Below are positions 33,770 to 41,085 of a DNA stretch of 41,995 bases, one piece after another. The notes beneath the pieces are model-generated. The model saw only the letters and a list, made by a program, of their open reading frames with translations, was not told where the DNA came from and searched no databases. Location: positions 1-41,995 of the forward strand of contig JAFWDD010000090.1 of NCBI GenBank assembly GCA_017534115.1, written 5' to 3'. Numbering within the stretch: position 1 is the stretch's first letter; every line of letters begins with the position of its first letter. This DNA comes from Bacillota bacterium. GTDB lineage: Bacteria; Bacillota; Clostridia; Lachnospirales; Anaerotignaceae. Position numbers and translations under genes: made by a program.

Positions 33770-35314
33770 TTACTGTGCGAAATATACATCCTTGTACTCG
33801 TAAATGTCTATGGGATACATACGGAAGTTCTGTACATCATCATTGATACCGAAAATCTTGTGCATTGTCTGGATATAGATTGCGGGAAGTTTTTCAGCGA
33901 TAATTTTCTGTACTTCAACATATGCTTCGTGTCTTGCTGCCTCGTCTGTCATTGAAGGTGTAGCAGTAAGGATCTCGTCAACCTCGCCTGAATCAAGTCT
34001 TACGAAGTCGCTGCCTGTGGAGATATATCTCTTTAAGAATGTCTGAGTATCAAGTTTTCCGGAAAGGTTTACAACTGTCATCTGGTAATCTCTGTTTGTA
34101 TATACATCGCTCATCCATGTAGCCCATTCGATGATTTCTGTTTCAACATTAATGCCTACTTTAGCGAGCTGGTCTTTGATAATGAGACCTGTGTCAACGT
34201 GGATCTGATACTCTTTGGGTAATTTAAGCTTAAGTGTTAAGCCGTCAGCATAGCCTGCCTCAGCGAGGAGCTCTTTTGCTTTATCGATATTCTGAGGAAG
34301 AATATCTGTTGTATCAACAAAGTCGGGAGATACTGTGGGCAGTGCGGAACCGATTACTGTGCCGTAACCCCAGATCGCGTTGTCGATAATCTCCTGTTTG
34401 TTAAGAGCCATAGCGATTGCCTGTCTTACTCTTACATCGGAAAGAACAGGGTCGGAGTTGTTTACGCCGAGAAGCTGTACTGCGTTCATTTCCTGTGTGA
34501 ATACGGAAATTCCGTCTGTGTTATTTATAATCTCGATCTCATCACCGGATACTTCCGTGATGTCAAGTTTGCCGACTGTAAGGTCTGCCAAAGCTGTTGT
34601 ATAGTCGGAAACGAGATATAATTCAACGTCTTTGATTTTTGCAGGTTCTCCATGATAATCATCGAATCTTGTAAGGATAACCTTTTCCTGAGGTGTCCAG
34701 CTTACGAATTTGTATGCGCCTGTGCCTACAGGGTTTGTTTTAAGATCTGCTGCGCCTGAAGGAACGATAACCGCCCAGGGATAAGCAAATGATTTTACTA
34801 AGTCAACGTCTAATTTTTCTGTTTTGAATGTTACTGTGTAATCATCATCGCAAACGATTTCTGTAATGTTTTTGTAGCCTGATGCTTTAGGGCTGTCTTC
34901 TTCCTGAAGTCTCTCAAATGAGAACTTAACGTCTTCGGAAGTCATGTCGGAACCGTCGTGGAATTTAACGCCTTCTTTGAGTTTGAATGTTACTTCAAGT
35001 CCGTCATCGGAAACTGTGTAGCTTTCGCAGAGTCTGGGCTCAAACTCGAATTCGGGTGTTACTGCGATAAGTGATTCATAAAGGTTGCCTGTAACATTGA
35101 ATGTTGCTACAGCTGATGTTTTCTGAGGGTCAAGACCTTCGGGGTCTGCCATGTAACCAACTCTGAGCGGTCTTGTTTCATTTACATCTTCAGAGGTTGC
35201 TTCCTGCGCATTTTCGGGTGCAGCTGCTGTATCAGCTTTTTTGTCGGAAGAACCGCATGCAGCCAAGCCGAGGATCATTACACCGGCAATTACGGATGCT
35301 AAAAATTTTTTCAT
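33770..35314 (-). CDS. Substrate-binding lipoprotein of the peptide-type ABC importer (SBP family 5)
   Basis: I use the ATG at 35314 (514 residues), which has AAGGAGAA upstream and starts a lipoprotein signal peptide with the lipobox LAAC followed by GSSDKK. The mature protein has the family 5 pattern: LRVGYMADPEGLDPQKT, NLYESLIA, LKEGVKFHDGSDMTSEDVKF near residues 115-140, NPVGTGAYKFVSW, VRQAIAMALNKQEI. It captures peptides (nickel or glutathione are possible in this family) outside the membrane. It precedes the two permeases and two ATPases in the same direction. Confidence 0.93.
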   Translation of the reverse strand: MKKFLASVIAGVMILGLAACGSSDKKADTAAAPENAQEATSEDVNETRPLRVGYMADPEGLDPQKTSAVATFNVTGNLYESLIAVTPEFEFEPRLCESYTVSDDGLEVTFKLKEGVKFHDGSDMTSEDVKFSFERLQEEDSPKASGYKNITEIVCDDDYTVTFKTEKLDVDLVKSFAYPWAVIVPSGAADLKTNPVGTGAYKFVSWTPQEKVILTRFDDYHGEPAKIKDVELYLVSDYTTALADLTVGKLDITEVSGDEIEIINNTDGISVFTQEMNAVQLLGVNNSDPVLSDVRVRQAIAMALNKQEIIDNAIWGYGTVIGSALPTVSPDFVDTTDILPQNIDKAKELLAEAGYADGLTLKLKLPKEYQIHVDTGLIIKDQLAKVGINVETEIIEWATWMSDVYTNRDYQMTVVNLSGKLDTQTFLKRYISTGSDFVRLDSGEVDEILTATPSMTDEAARHEAYVEVQKIIAEKLPAIYIQTMHKIFGINDDVQNFRMYPIDIYEYKDVYFAQ

Positions 35315-35395
35315 ATTGAATTTCTCCTTCCAGTTAATAAAATTTCTTAACAAATATCTTTTACTGAAAATACCCGCAAATCTCACGGTCCGCCG

Positions 35396-35425
35396 ATTAT
35401 ACAAAATACTTTGCCATCAGATCAA
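35396..35425 (-). promoter_or_regulatory. Putative promoter of the peptide transporter operon
   Basis: On the minus strand TTGATC (35425-35420) and a perfect TATAAT (35401-35396) are 18 bases apart, about 80 bases before the dppA ATG. Confidence 0.55.
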
Positions 35426-35770
35426 GCCGATAGACGTGCCTGTCGGATAATAAGCGTTCCAATAGGGTTTACGCCAAATCAAAAGCTTCAGCATGACTTC
35501 TGATTTCGCTTATTTTACCAAAGATATTTCTGATATACAACTGTTTTTTTTGTTTTTGGCAATTATTTTTGAACTTTAATAAAAATACATAAAAATATGA
35601 TATTTAAAACTTCATTAAATATACATAGAATACAAAATTCATTAATTTTTTATTAATTTCTATGTTTTGCGACTGCTAAAATAACCAAAAACCCCTTTGA
35701 CCAAAACCCCTTAAAACCCTAAAAACACGGCATCTGCGGACTGTAAAAAAGCAAAAACAAGTATTTTTGA
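35426..35770. other. AT-rich spacer between murC and the transporter operon
   Basis: No gene is seen. It holds an AT-rich inverted repeat (ACATAGAA 35623-35630 / TTCTATGT 35658-35665) and a short stretch of irregular AACCCC/AAAACCCC runs near 35685-35725. Neither has a clear role. Confidence 0.45.
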
Positions 35771-35808
35771 AAATAAAAAGGACAGAAACCCTTCAAAGTC
35801 TCTGTCCT
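35771..35808 (-). terminator. Terminator after murC
   Basis: AGGACAGA (35779-35786) pairs with TCTGTCCT (35801-35808). On the minus strand TTTTTATTTT follows. Confidence 0.88.
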
Positions 35809-35837
35809 GATAAATTCTGTTTGATTTTCGTTTAAAT

Positions 35838-37223
35838 TTACTCCTCGTCTTCCGGATATCTTTCCAGCATGAGGTGCGCCGCCTTGTAAATATCTCCGCC
35901 GCCCATGGTGAGCACCAAGTCTCCGGGTTTGGCGTTGGCGTAAATGTAATCCACTACGTCGTTGTTGTCATTTATGCAGACAGCTCCGGGAATCTCCTTC
36001 GCCAGGTCCTCAGAATAAATGTTGAAGTCCTCCAGCTTTTCCCTGCCGCCAAGGATTTCCGTAATAACACATCTGTCCGCTTCCTTGAGAGCGTCAATGA
36101 ACTCGTTTTTCAGGGATTTTACACGGCTGAATACATGAGGCTGGAAAACTACCCATACATTATTGTACCCAAGCTTGCCTGCTTCGTGGAGAGTCGCCTT
36201 TATTTCCGTAGGATGATGAGCGTAGTCGTCAGCTATGACGATTCCCTTGCGCACGCCGAGGAATTCAAATCTTCTGCCAGCGCCTTTGAACGCCGCGATT
36301 CCCTCTTTGCACTGCTGGGGAGAGCAGCCGGCCTCTCTGCATGACGCGTACGCCGCCAGAGCATTGTAAATGTTATGCCTGCAAGGGATATTAAGGTCGA
36401 TGTCCGCTTCCTTCTTCCCGTTCTTCTCTATGGAGAAGCTGTAAAATCCGGGACGGCGTTCAACTATGTTATCCGCCTTGTAATCCGCGTCGGTGTCTAT
36501 TCCGAATGTGATGAAATTCCTGTCAACGCCGCTCAGGGCTTCCATTGTGTTGGCATCGTCGCTGTTGGCGATCACCTTGTTTGTGGAAAGCTCGCTGAAT
36601 TTCTTGAATGAAGCCTTAAGGTTGTCCATTGTCTTGAAAAAATCAAGATGGTCCCTGTCGATGTTGAGGACAACTGCCGTTTCGGGCACCAGCTGGTGGT
36701 ATGTGTTGGAAAACTCGCAGGCCTCTATGACAATGTTTTTGCCTCTTCCGGATTTTCCGTATCCGTCAATAAGGGGAAGCTTTCCGCCTATAACGGCTCC
36801 GGGATCTCTGCCCGACATTTCCAGGATCTGGGTGGTAATGGCTGTGGTCGTGGTCTTTCCGTGGGTTCCGGAAATACAGATGGGCGCGTCGTAAAGACGG
36901 CTTATCCAGCCAAGAGCTATGCTTCTTTCAATACAGGGAATTCCCAGACGCTCCGCCTCTACCCTCTCAGGGTTATCCGGCTGTATCGCGGCGCTGTAAA
37001 TAACAAGGTCCGCGCCGTGTACGTTCTCGGGAAGGTGTTCCATAGTCACCTTGATTCCCATTTTTCTTTCCTTATTAATATTATCCCCGGGATTGTTGTC
37101 GCTGCCGGTGATAATGTGGCCTTCGGCATGGAGTATCTCAACTATGGGGAACATTCCGCTTCCGCCGATGCCTATACAGTGTATCTTTTTATAGTCTTTA
37201 AAAGGATTTTCTAAATTGTTCAT
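35838..37223 (-). CDS. murC: UDP-N-acetylmuramate--L-alanine ligase
   Basis: The product (461 residues) adds L-alanine to UDP-MurNAc in peptidoglycan precursor synthesis, in the cytoplasm. It has the three Mur ligase domains: the N-terminal Rossmann segment HCIGIGGSGM (15-24), the ATP loop GTHGKTTTT (119-127) with EACEFSNTYHQL and NIDRDHLDFF in the central domain, and the C-terminal GAGRRFEFLG, DDYAHHPTEI and MGGGDIY. Length matches the family. It stands alone between a terminator and a tRNA-side region. Confidence 0.97.
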   Translation of the reverse strand: MNNLENPFKDYKKIHCIGIGGSGMFPIVEILHAEGHIITGSDNNPGDNINKERKMGIKVTMEHLPENVHGADLVIYSAAIQPDNPERVEAERLGIPCIERSIALGWISRLYDAPICISGTHGKTTTTAITTQILEMSGRDPGAVIGGKLPLIDGYGKSGRGKNIVIEACEFSNTYHQLVPETAVVLNIDRDHLDFFKTMDNLKASFKKFSELSTNKVIANSDDANTMEALSGVDRNFITFGIDTDADYKADNIVERRPGFYSFSIEKNGKKEADIDLNIPCRHNIYNALAAYASCREAGCSPQQCKEGIAAFKGAGRRFEFLGVRKGIVIADDYAHHPTEIKATLHEAGKLGYNNVWVVFQPHVFSRVKSLKNEFIDALKEADRCVITEILGGREKLEDFNIYSEDLAKEIPGAVCINDNNDVVDYIYANAKPGDLVLTMGGGDIYKAAHLMLERYPEDEE

Positions 37224-37334
37224 GAATGAATCTTCCTCTGCTTTTTTATGTTAAAAATCGATATTTATCTGACAAATATATATTCTACCACATTCTTGCG
37301 AAAAAAAACATATTTTTTTTGGAGTTGGGGAGTT

Positions 37335-37694
37335 TTATGCTTTTTGGCTGTTTGCTTTTGCTGTTTTCAAAGAAGATATCAGCATTATGCGTATATTTGA
37401 ACACGCAGATTCCAAATCTTTATATTCCCGCTCATCAATACTGTTTGTACGGTATAGAAGCTCCAGCCAATAACTTGTTTCATTAGCTTCTTTCAGCGCA
37501 ATCTGCAGTTTAGAGATGAAATCAGCTCTTCCATGGGCATACTGCGCTTCACGAATATTCGCCCCTATAGAAGTGCCGCTCCTGCCAATTTGGTTGGCTA
37601 TAATAGTTTCATGTTTAGCTTTCAGCTCTTTAACTAAATTTATAATAGAAACCGCAAAACCCATAGATTGAGTATTCAGTTCATCATTACGCAT
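37335..37694 (-). CDS. Four-helix-bundle protein (S23/IVP family)
   Basis: I use the ATG at 37694 (119 residues) with GGGGTGATAG upstream; the longer frame runs into repeat sequence. The pattern FAVSIINLVKELK, QIGRSGTSIGANIREAQ, FISKLQIALKEANETSYWLELL is that of the small four-helix-bundle family named after proteins encoded in 23S rRNA intervening sequences. Here the gene is not within an rRNA. The family also occurs widely as free chromosomal genes and the function is unknown. The closest neighbours are murC downstream and repeat copy G directly upstream. Confidence 0.88.
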   Translation of the reverse strand: MRNDELNTQSMGFAVSIINLVKELKAKHETIIANQIGRSGTSIGANIREAQYAHGRADFISKLQIALKEANETSYWLELLYRTNSIDEREYKDLESACSNIRIMLISSLKTAKANSQKA

Positions 37695-37739
37695 TCTATC
37701 ACCCCTGTTTTTTACAATAGCAAAAATCAATTTTAATGT

Positions 37740-37910
37740 CAATGAAGACGGCAATCGAGATTGCCTGATGAAGTAAGCCTTTCGGCTTAATGAAGACGGC
37801 GCCGATGCGCCTAATGAAGCGAATCCGCCCAAAAAACAGCGAGCTTCGCGAGCACTTCATTAGCAAAGCGGCTTCATTCCTTCATTAGCCCTGAAAGGGC
37901 GGCTTCATTA
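37740..37910. repeat. Hairpin array, partial repeat copy G
   Basis: Only the array part of the repeat family is present. Small palindromes with different sequence (GGCAATCGAGATTGCC, AAGCCTTTCGGCTT, GGCGCCGATGCGCC, GCGAGCTTCGCGAGC, GCCCTGAAAGGGC) are separated by AATGAAG or CTTCATT linkers in both orientations. It lies between the four-helix gene and tRNA-Lys. There is no open frame. Confidence 0.8.
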
Positions 37911-37939
37911 AAAAACGACTTGCCTTTTTGCAAGTCGTT
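37905..37939 (-). terminator. Terminator after tRNA-Lys
   Basis: AACGACTTGC (37914-37923) pairs with GCAAGTCGTT (37930-37939). On the minus strand TTTTTAATG follows. Confidence 0.92.
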
Positions 37940-37944
37940 TTTTC

Positions 37945-38017
37945 TGCGCCCTCGGGGGCTCGAACCCCGGACCCACTGATTAAGAGTCAGTTGCTCTGCC
38001 AGCTGAGCTAAGGGCGC
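37945..38017 (-). tRNA. tRNA-Lys (anticodon CTT)
   Basis: The full cloverleaf is visible on the minus strand: acceptor GCGCCCT/AGGGCGC, D arm GCTC/GAGC, anticodon stem ACTGA/TCAGT with loop CTCTTAA (anticodon CTT), variable loop GGGTC, T arm CGGGG/CCCCG with loop TTCGAGC, and discriminator A. The CCA end is not encoded (GAA follows), so the neighbouring CCA-adding enzyme type would be needed. Confidence 0.97.
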
Positions 38018-38042
38018 TCAATATTTATTTGGAACATGAATA

Positions 38043-38071
38043 AGTATATAATAAAGATTAAAATTTGTCAA
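38043..38071 (-). promoter_or_regulatory. Promoter of tRNA-Lys
   Basis: On the minus strand a perfect TTGACA (38071-38066) and TATACT (38048-38043) are 17 bases apart, about 25 bases before the tRNA. Confidence 0.8.
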
Positions 38072-38131
38072 CAAAAAATCATTGAAATAAACTCAAATTC
38101 AATATAAAATATTTGCAGGAGGGTTGCTTTT

Positions 38132-39310
38132 ATGAAAATCACAATGCCCAAAGGCGTCACCGCCATACTGGAAAAACTCAAACAAAACGGCTTCGAGGCC
38201 TACATAGTCGGCGGATGCGTGCGGGATATGATTTTAAGCAGGCTCCCTCAGGACTGGGACATAACCACAAACGCGCTGCCCGACCAGGTAAAATCCCTCT
38301 TTGACCGCACTTACGACACGGGAATCAAACACGGGACAGTGACTGTGCGCCTTTTCGACACCAACTGGGAAGTAACCACCTACCGTTCCGACGGGCTTTA
38401 TGAAGATTTCCGACATCCCAACGAGGTTTTCTTTACGGACAGCCTCAGCGAGGACCTGAAACGCCGGGATTTCACCATCAACGCCATAGCTTACAACCCG
38501 AAAACAGGGTTTGTAGACGAGCATATGGGCATTGAGGACATAAAAAAGCGTATTATCCGCTGCGTCAATGACCCTGACGAACGTTTCGGCGAGGACGCTC
38601 TGCGTATGCTCAGGGCTCTTCGGTTTTCGGGACAGCTGGGCTTTGAAATCGAGGAAAAGACCTGTACCGCCATTGCGAAAAACGCGCCTCTTATCGCTCA
38701 TGTCAGCGCGGAGCGTATTAAGGAAGAGCTGGACAAGCTTATTGTTTCCGATAATGTAAAGGTTTTCGGAAAGCTCTGGGACACCGGCCTCATGGAATAC
38801 ATAAGCGAAGATATTTTCGCCGCCGGAAAGGACTGCGCAGCAGATTTGGGAAAACTCCCCAGAGATAAAATCCTTCGCTGGGCGCAGATTCTGAAGTTCA
38901 CCAAAGACCCTCGGTCTGAGCTTAAGCGGCTCCGGTACGACAACAAATCCGCGAATCTGATAATTTTCCTCTGCGCCAATGAAAAAACACCCATTCCCGC
39001 TGACAAATACGGTATTCGGAAGGCTCTTTCAAAATGGGGTGAGGACAAGTTCCGCCTTCTTACTGAGTTTCGGTTCAGCGAGGATTTTTCGGAGGTAAAT
39101 TCCCTGCTGGACGAGATTTTGCGGGACGGAGACTGTATTTCCCTGAAACAGCTTGCGCTAAACGGCCGTGACCTTGAGAGCATAGGCATTCCTAAGGGCG
39201 AGGCTCTGGGAAAGGCTCTGGCCTGTCTTTTGGATGAGGTACACAAAAATCCGGAATTGAATAATAAGGAAAAGCTTCTGCCAATAGCGGAATATTTCAT
39301 AAAAAAATAA
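38132..39310 (+). CDS. cca: CCA-adding tRNA nucleotidyltransferase (class II)
   Basis: The product (392 residues) has motif A YIVGGCVRD (25-32) with the catalytic DWD (41-43), motif B RRDFTINAIAYN (111-122), motif C region VDEHMGIEDIKKR and motif D EDALRMLRALRFSGQLGF (about 154-171), then a helical body and the C-terminal LALNGRDLESIGIPKGEALGKAL segment. It builds or repairs the CCA end of tRNAs. There is no HD domain, so it is of the shorter Firmicutes kind; CCA-adding versus A-adding only cannot be decided by eye. GCAGGAGGG lies before the ATG. Confidence 0.94.
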   Translation: MKITMPKGVTAILEKLKQNGFEAYIVGGCVRDMILSRLPQDWDITTNALPDQVKSLFDRTYDTGIKHGTVTVRLFDTNWEVTTYRSDGLYEDFRHPNEVFFTDSLSEDLKRRDFTINAIAYNPKTGFVDEHMGIEDIKKRIIRCVNDPDERFGEDALRMLRALRFSGQLGFEIEEKTCTAIAKNAPLIAHVSAERIKEELDKLIVSDNVKVFGKLWDTGLMEYISEDIFAAGKDCAADLGKLPRDKILRWAQILKFTKDPRSELKRLRYDNKSANLIIFLCANEKTPIPADKYGIRKALSKWGEDKFRLLTEFRFSEDFSEVNSLLDEILRDGDCISLKQLALNGRDLESIGIPKGEALGKALACLLDEVHKNPELNNKEKLLPIAEYFIKK

Positions 39311-39340
39311 AGCAGCCGGGAAAAAACTCCAACTGCTCGG

Positions 39341-39367
39341 GAGCGTCAGAAAGACGCTCTTTTTTTA
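39341..39367 (+). terminator. Terminator after cca
   Basis: GAGCGTC (39341-39347) pairs with GACGCTC (39353-39359), followed by TTTTTTTT. Confidence 0.93.
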
Positions 39368-39387
39368 TTTCATAATATCTGAATCGC

Positions 39388-39948
39388 TCACAAAAACAAG
39401 TGTGTCCGCAGGATATTCAGCCCAATCACAATCAGCACACAGCCTCCGGCGATGCCTGCTCTCTTTTTGAAAAGATCACCCAGACGTTTCCCAGCGGTGC
39501 CGCCCCAGAATGAAAACGCGAAAGCCACCACGCCGATTATGGATGCGGCGAAAATAAGATTTATATTAAGAAGAGCAAAGCCGATTCCCACCGCGAAAGC
39601 GTCGATGCTTGTGGCGACCGCCTGAAGCACAAGGCGGACTGCCTTGGATTTGTAGGACTTGTCGCTGTCATCCTCTTCCGTCAGCGCTTCCTTTATCATA
39701 TTGATGCCGATTACGGCAAGAAGGCCGAAGGCTACCCAATGGTCCACTTTTTCTATGTATTCACGTATCTGGGAGCCCAAAAGATAGCCCAGCACGGGCA
39801 TGAAAAACTGGAAGGCTCCGAAATATATGCCCTGCTCCACAGCGTCCCGCCTGGAAAAGCCCTTCACACTTATGCCGTTGGACACGGACACGGCGAAGGC
39901 GTCCATTGCCAGGCTGACGGCTGTCAGAAATATCCCGATAAAACTCAT
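39388..39948 (-). CDS. mntP: Manganese efflux pump MntP
   Basis: The product (186 residues) has six membrane helices in two repeats, each with the ion-site motif: AMDAFAVSVSNG in helix 1 and SIDAFAVGIGFA in the second half. The ending GGCVLIVIGLNIL is also typical. It exports Mn2+ from the cytoplasm. GAGGAGAAAC lies before the ATG. It begins 39 bases after the ECF gene and is probably cotranscribed with it. There is no room for, and no sign of, the yybP-ykoY manganese riboswitch that precedes mntP in many bacteria. Confidence 0.93.
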   Translation of the reverse strand: MSFIGIFLTAVSLAMDAFAVSVSNGISVKGFSRRDAVEQGIYFGAFQFFMPVLGYLLGSQIREYIEKVDHWVAFGLLAVIGINMIKEALTEEDDSDKSYKSKAVRLVLQAVATSIDAFAVGIGFALLNINLIFAASIIGVVAFAFSFWGGTAGKRLGDLFKKRAGIAGGCVLIVIGLNILRTHLFL

Positions 39949-39987
39949 TTGTTTCTCCTCGATTTTATACTATATCTATTACGCACC

Positions 39988-40509
39988 TTATCTCATTATG
40001 TCAGGCAGTTTATTTTTATAGCCGAAAAACGCGCTGATAATCAAATAAAGTACCATTCCGATGCCGCCCTGAAACAAGTCCAGAGGAATGGAGACGATGG
40101 CCGCGGTGAAGCTGCCCACAAATATGGCGCCCACAGTATAATAGCAGGCTGCTGAGATGAGAATGCCCACAAATATGGCAAAAAGCTTGCGTCTGGTACA
40201 AATATGTCTGTTCTTGTCATTTTCGGCGATCCTGCCGACTACATAGCCCATAATCCACTTGATCACGAAGGAAAAAGGAGCCCAGACGGCAAAGCCCGTA
40301 AGCACATCCGCCAGACAGGCGCCAACTGCTCCTGCCCACGCGCCGCTTTTCTTGCCAAATATAATGGCTGTAATGAAAATCAGGCCGTCTCCGATATGTA
40401 CGTAACCGCCTACCGCGGGTATGGGGATCTGAACGACCATTGTCACTACCATAATTAATGCCGCCATTACCGCCGCCAGACACAGTTCTTTTGTTTTGCT
40501 CATACTCAT
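39988..40509 (-). CDS. ECF transporter substrate-binding (S) component
   Basis: The product (173 residues) is an integral membrane protein with about five or six helices: ELCLAAVMAALIMVVTMVV, GGYVHIGDGLIFITAIIFG, GAWAGAVGACLADVLTGF. The conserved HIGDG loop and the GxxGxxLAD turn are typical of S components that capture a vitamin and dock onto the shared energising module. No EcfA or EcfT gene is in this window, so it uses one encoded elsewhere (group II type). Ligand unknown; pantothenate, thiamine precursors or similar are possible. GGAAGGTGAT lies before the ATG. Confidence 0.88.
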   Translation of the reverse strand: MSMSKTKELCLAAVMAALIMVVTMVVQIPIPAVGGYVHIGDGLIFITAIIFGKKSGAWAGAVGACLADVLTGFAVWAPFSFVIKWIMGYVVGRIAENDKNRHICTRRKLFAIFVGILISAACYYTVGAIFVGSFTAAIVSIPLDLFQGGIGMVLYLIISAFFGYKNKLPDIMR

Positions 40510-40569
40510 GCTATCACCTTCCTACGATTTTAATACACCTATATTACACCTTTTCAAGACAAAAAACAA

Positions 40570-41034
40570 GAGGCTTTTGCCTCCGGCGGCTCTTTCGGGT
40601 TCCCTGGAATGCTGGAGCAAAACGCAGTGGAGCGTAAGCATTTTAGGGTGATCTCCGCCCTAAGAACCCCGCTTAGGGCTCTTTCGGGTTCCCTGAAATG
40701 CTGAAGCGAAACACAGTGAAGCGAAAGCATTTTAGGGTGATCTCTGCCCTAAGAACCCGCAAGGGATTTCATCCCTTGACCCTGTATAGTATGTTTGGTA
40801 CGGTTATCGGCTAAAGGCAAGTTTTCCGAAAATCGAAATTTCAGCCGAAACACATGATATTTCATGTGCGAAGCACTCTATTGAATCCGACAAAGGCGGA
40901 TTCTGACAATAATTATTCATTATTCATCAGCGAAGCGACTTCATTATTCATTGCGCCGAAGGCGCTTTCCCCCTTGACCCCGTGTAATATGTTCAGCAAG
41001 GTTCTCGGCTAAACTCAAGTTTACCCGAAATTTA
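40570..41034 (+). repeat. Dispersed intergenic repeat, copy H, with internal tandem duplication
   Basis: The longest copy. It opens with GAGGCTTTTGCCTC, then two tandem units of about 89 bases (40588-40676 and 40677 to about 40764), each with GGCTCTTTCGGGTTCCCTG, an AATGCT...AGCATT inverted pair and TTTTAGGGTGATCT. The core AAGGGATTTCATCCCTT plus GACCCTGTATAGTATG (about 40758-40792), GTTATCGGCTAAA, ATTTCATGTGCGAAGCAC and GACAATAATTATTCATTATT follow. A second partial core (CCCCCTTGACCCCGTGTAAT, then TTCTCGGCTAAA) lies at about 40970-41013. Confidence 0.85.
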
Positions 41035-41063
41035 AAAATCCCCAAAAGCGTTAGCTTTCGGGG
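41035..41063 (-). terminator. Terminator after the TolC-like gene
   Basis: CCCCAAAAGC pairs with GCTTTCGGGG (41040-41063, one G-T pair). On the minus strand ATTTTTAAATTT follows. Confidence 0.85.
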
Positions 41064-41085
41064 AATGACTTCTGCGTATTGGATT

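Noticed and set aside
35685..35725. Run of AACCCC/AAAACCCC repeats resembling telomere-like or protein-binding sites
   Set aside because: Too short and irregular, with no second feature to support a function.
36648..37214. Open frame of 188 codons on the plus strand opposite murC
   Set aside because: It is fully antisense to murC, a certain gene, has no ribosome site and no recognisable motif.
37740..37910. CRISPR array
   Set aside because: The conserved parts are the short linkers, the variable parts are palindromes of unequal length, linkers occur in both orientations, and no cas gene is nearby.
39949..39987. Manganese (yybP-ykoY) riboswitch before mntP
   Set aside because: Only 39 bases separate it from the upstream gene and the conserved riboswitch loops are absent.
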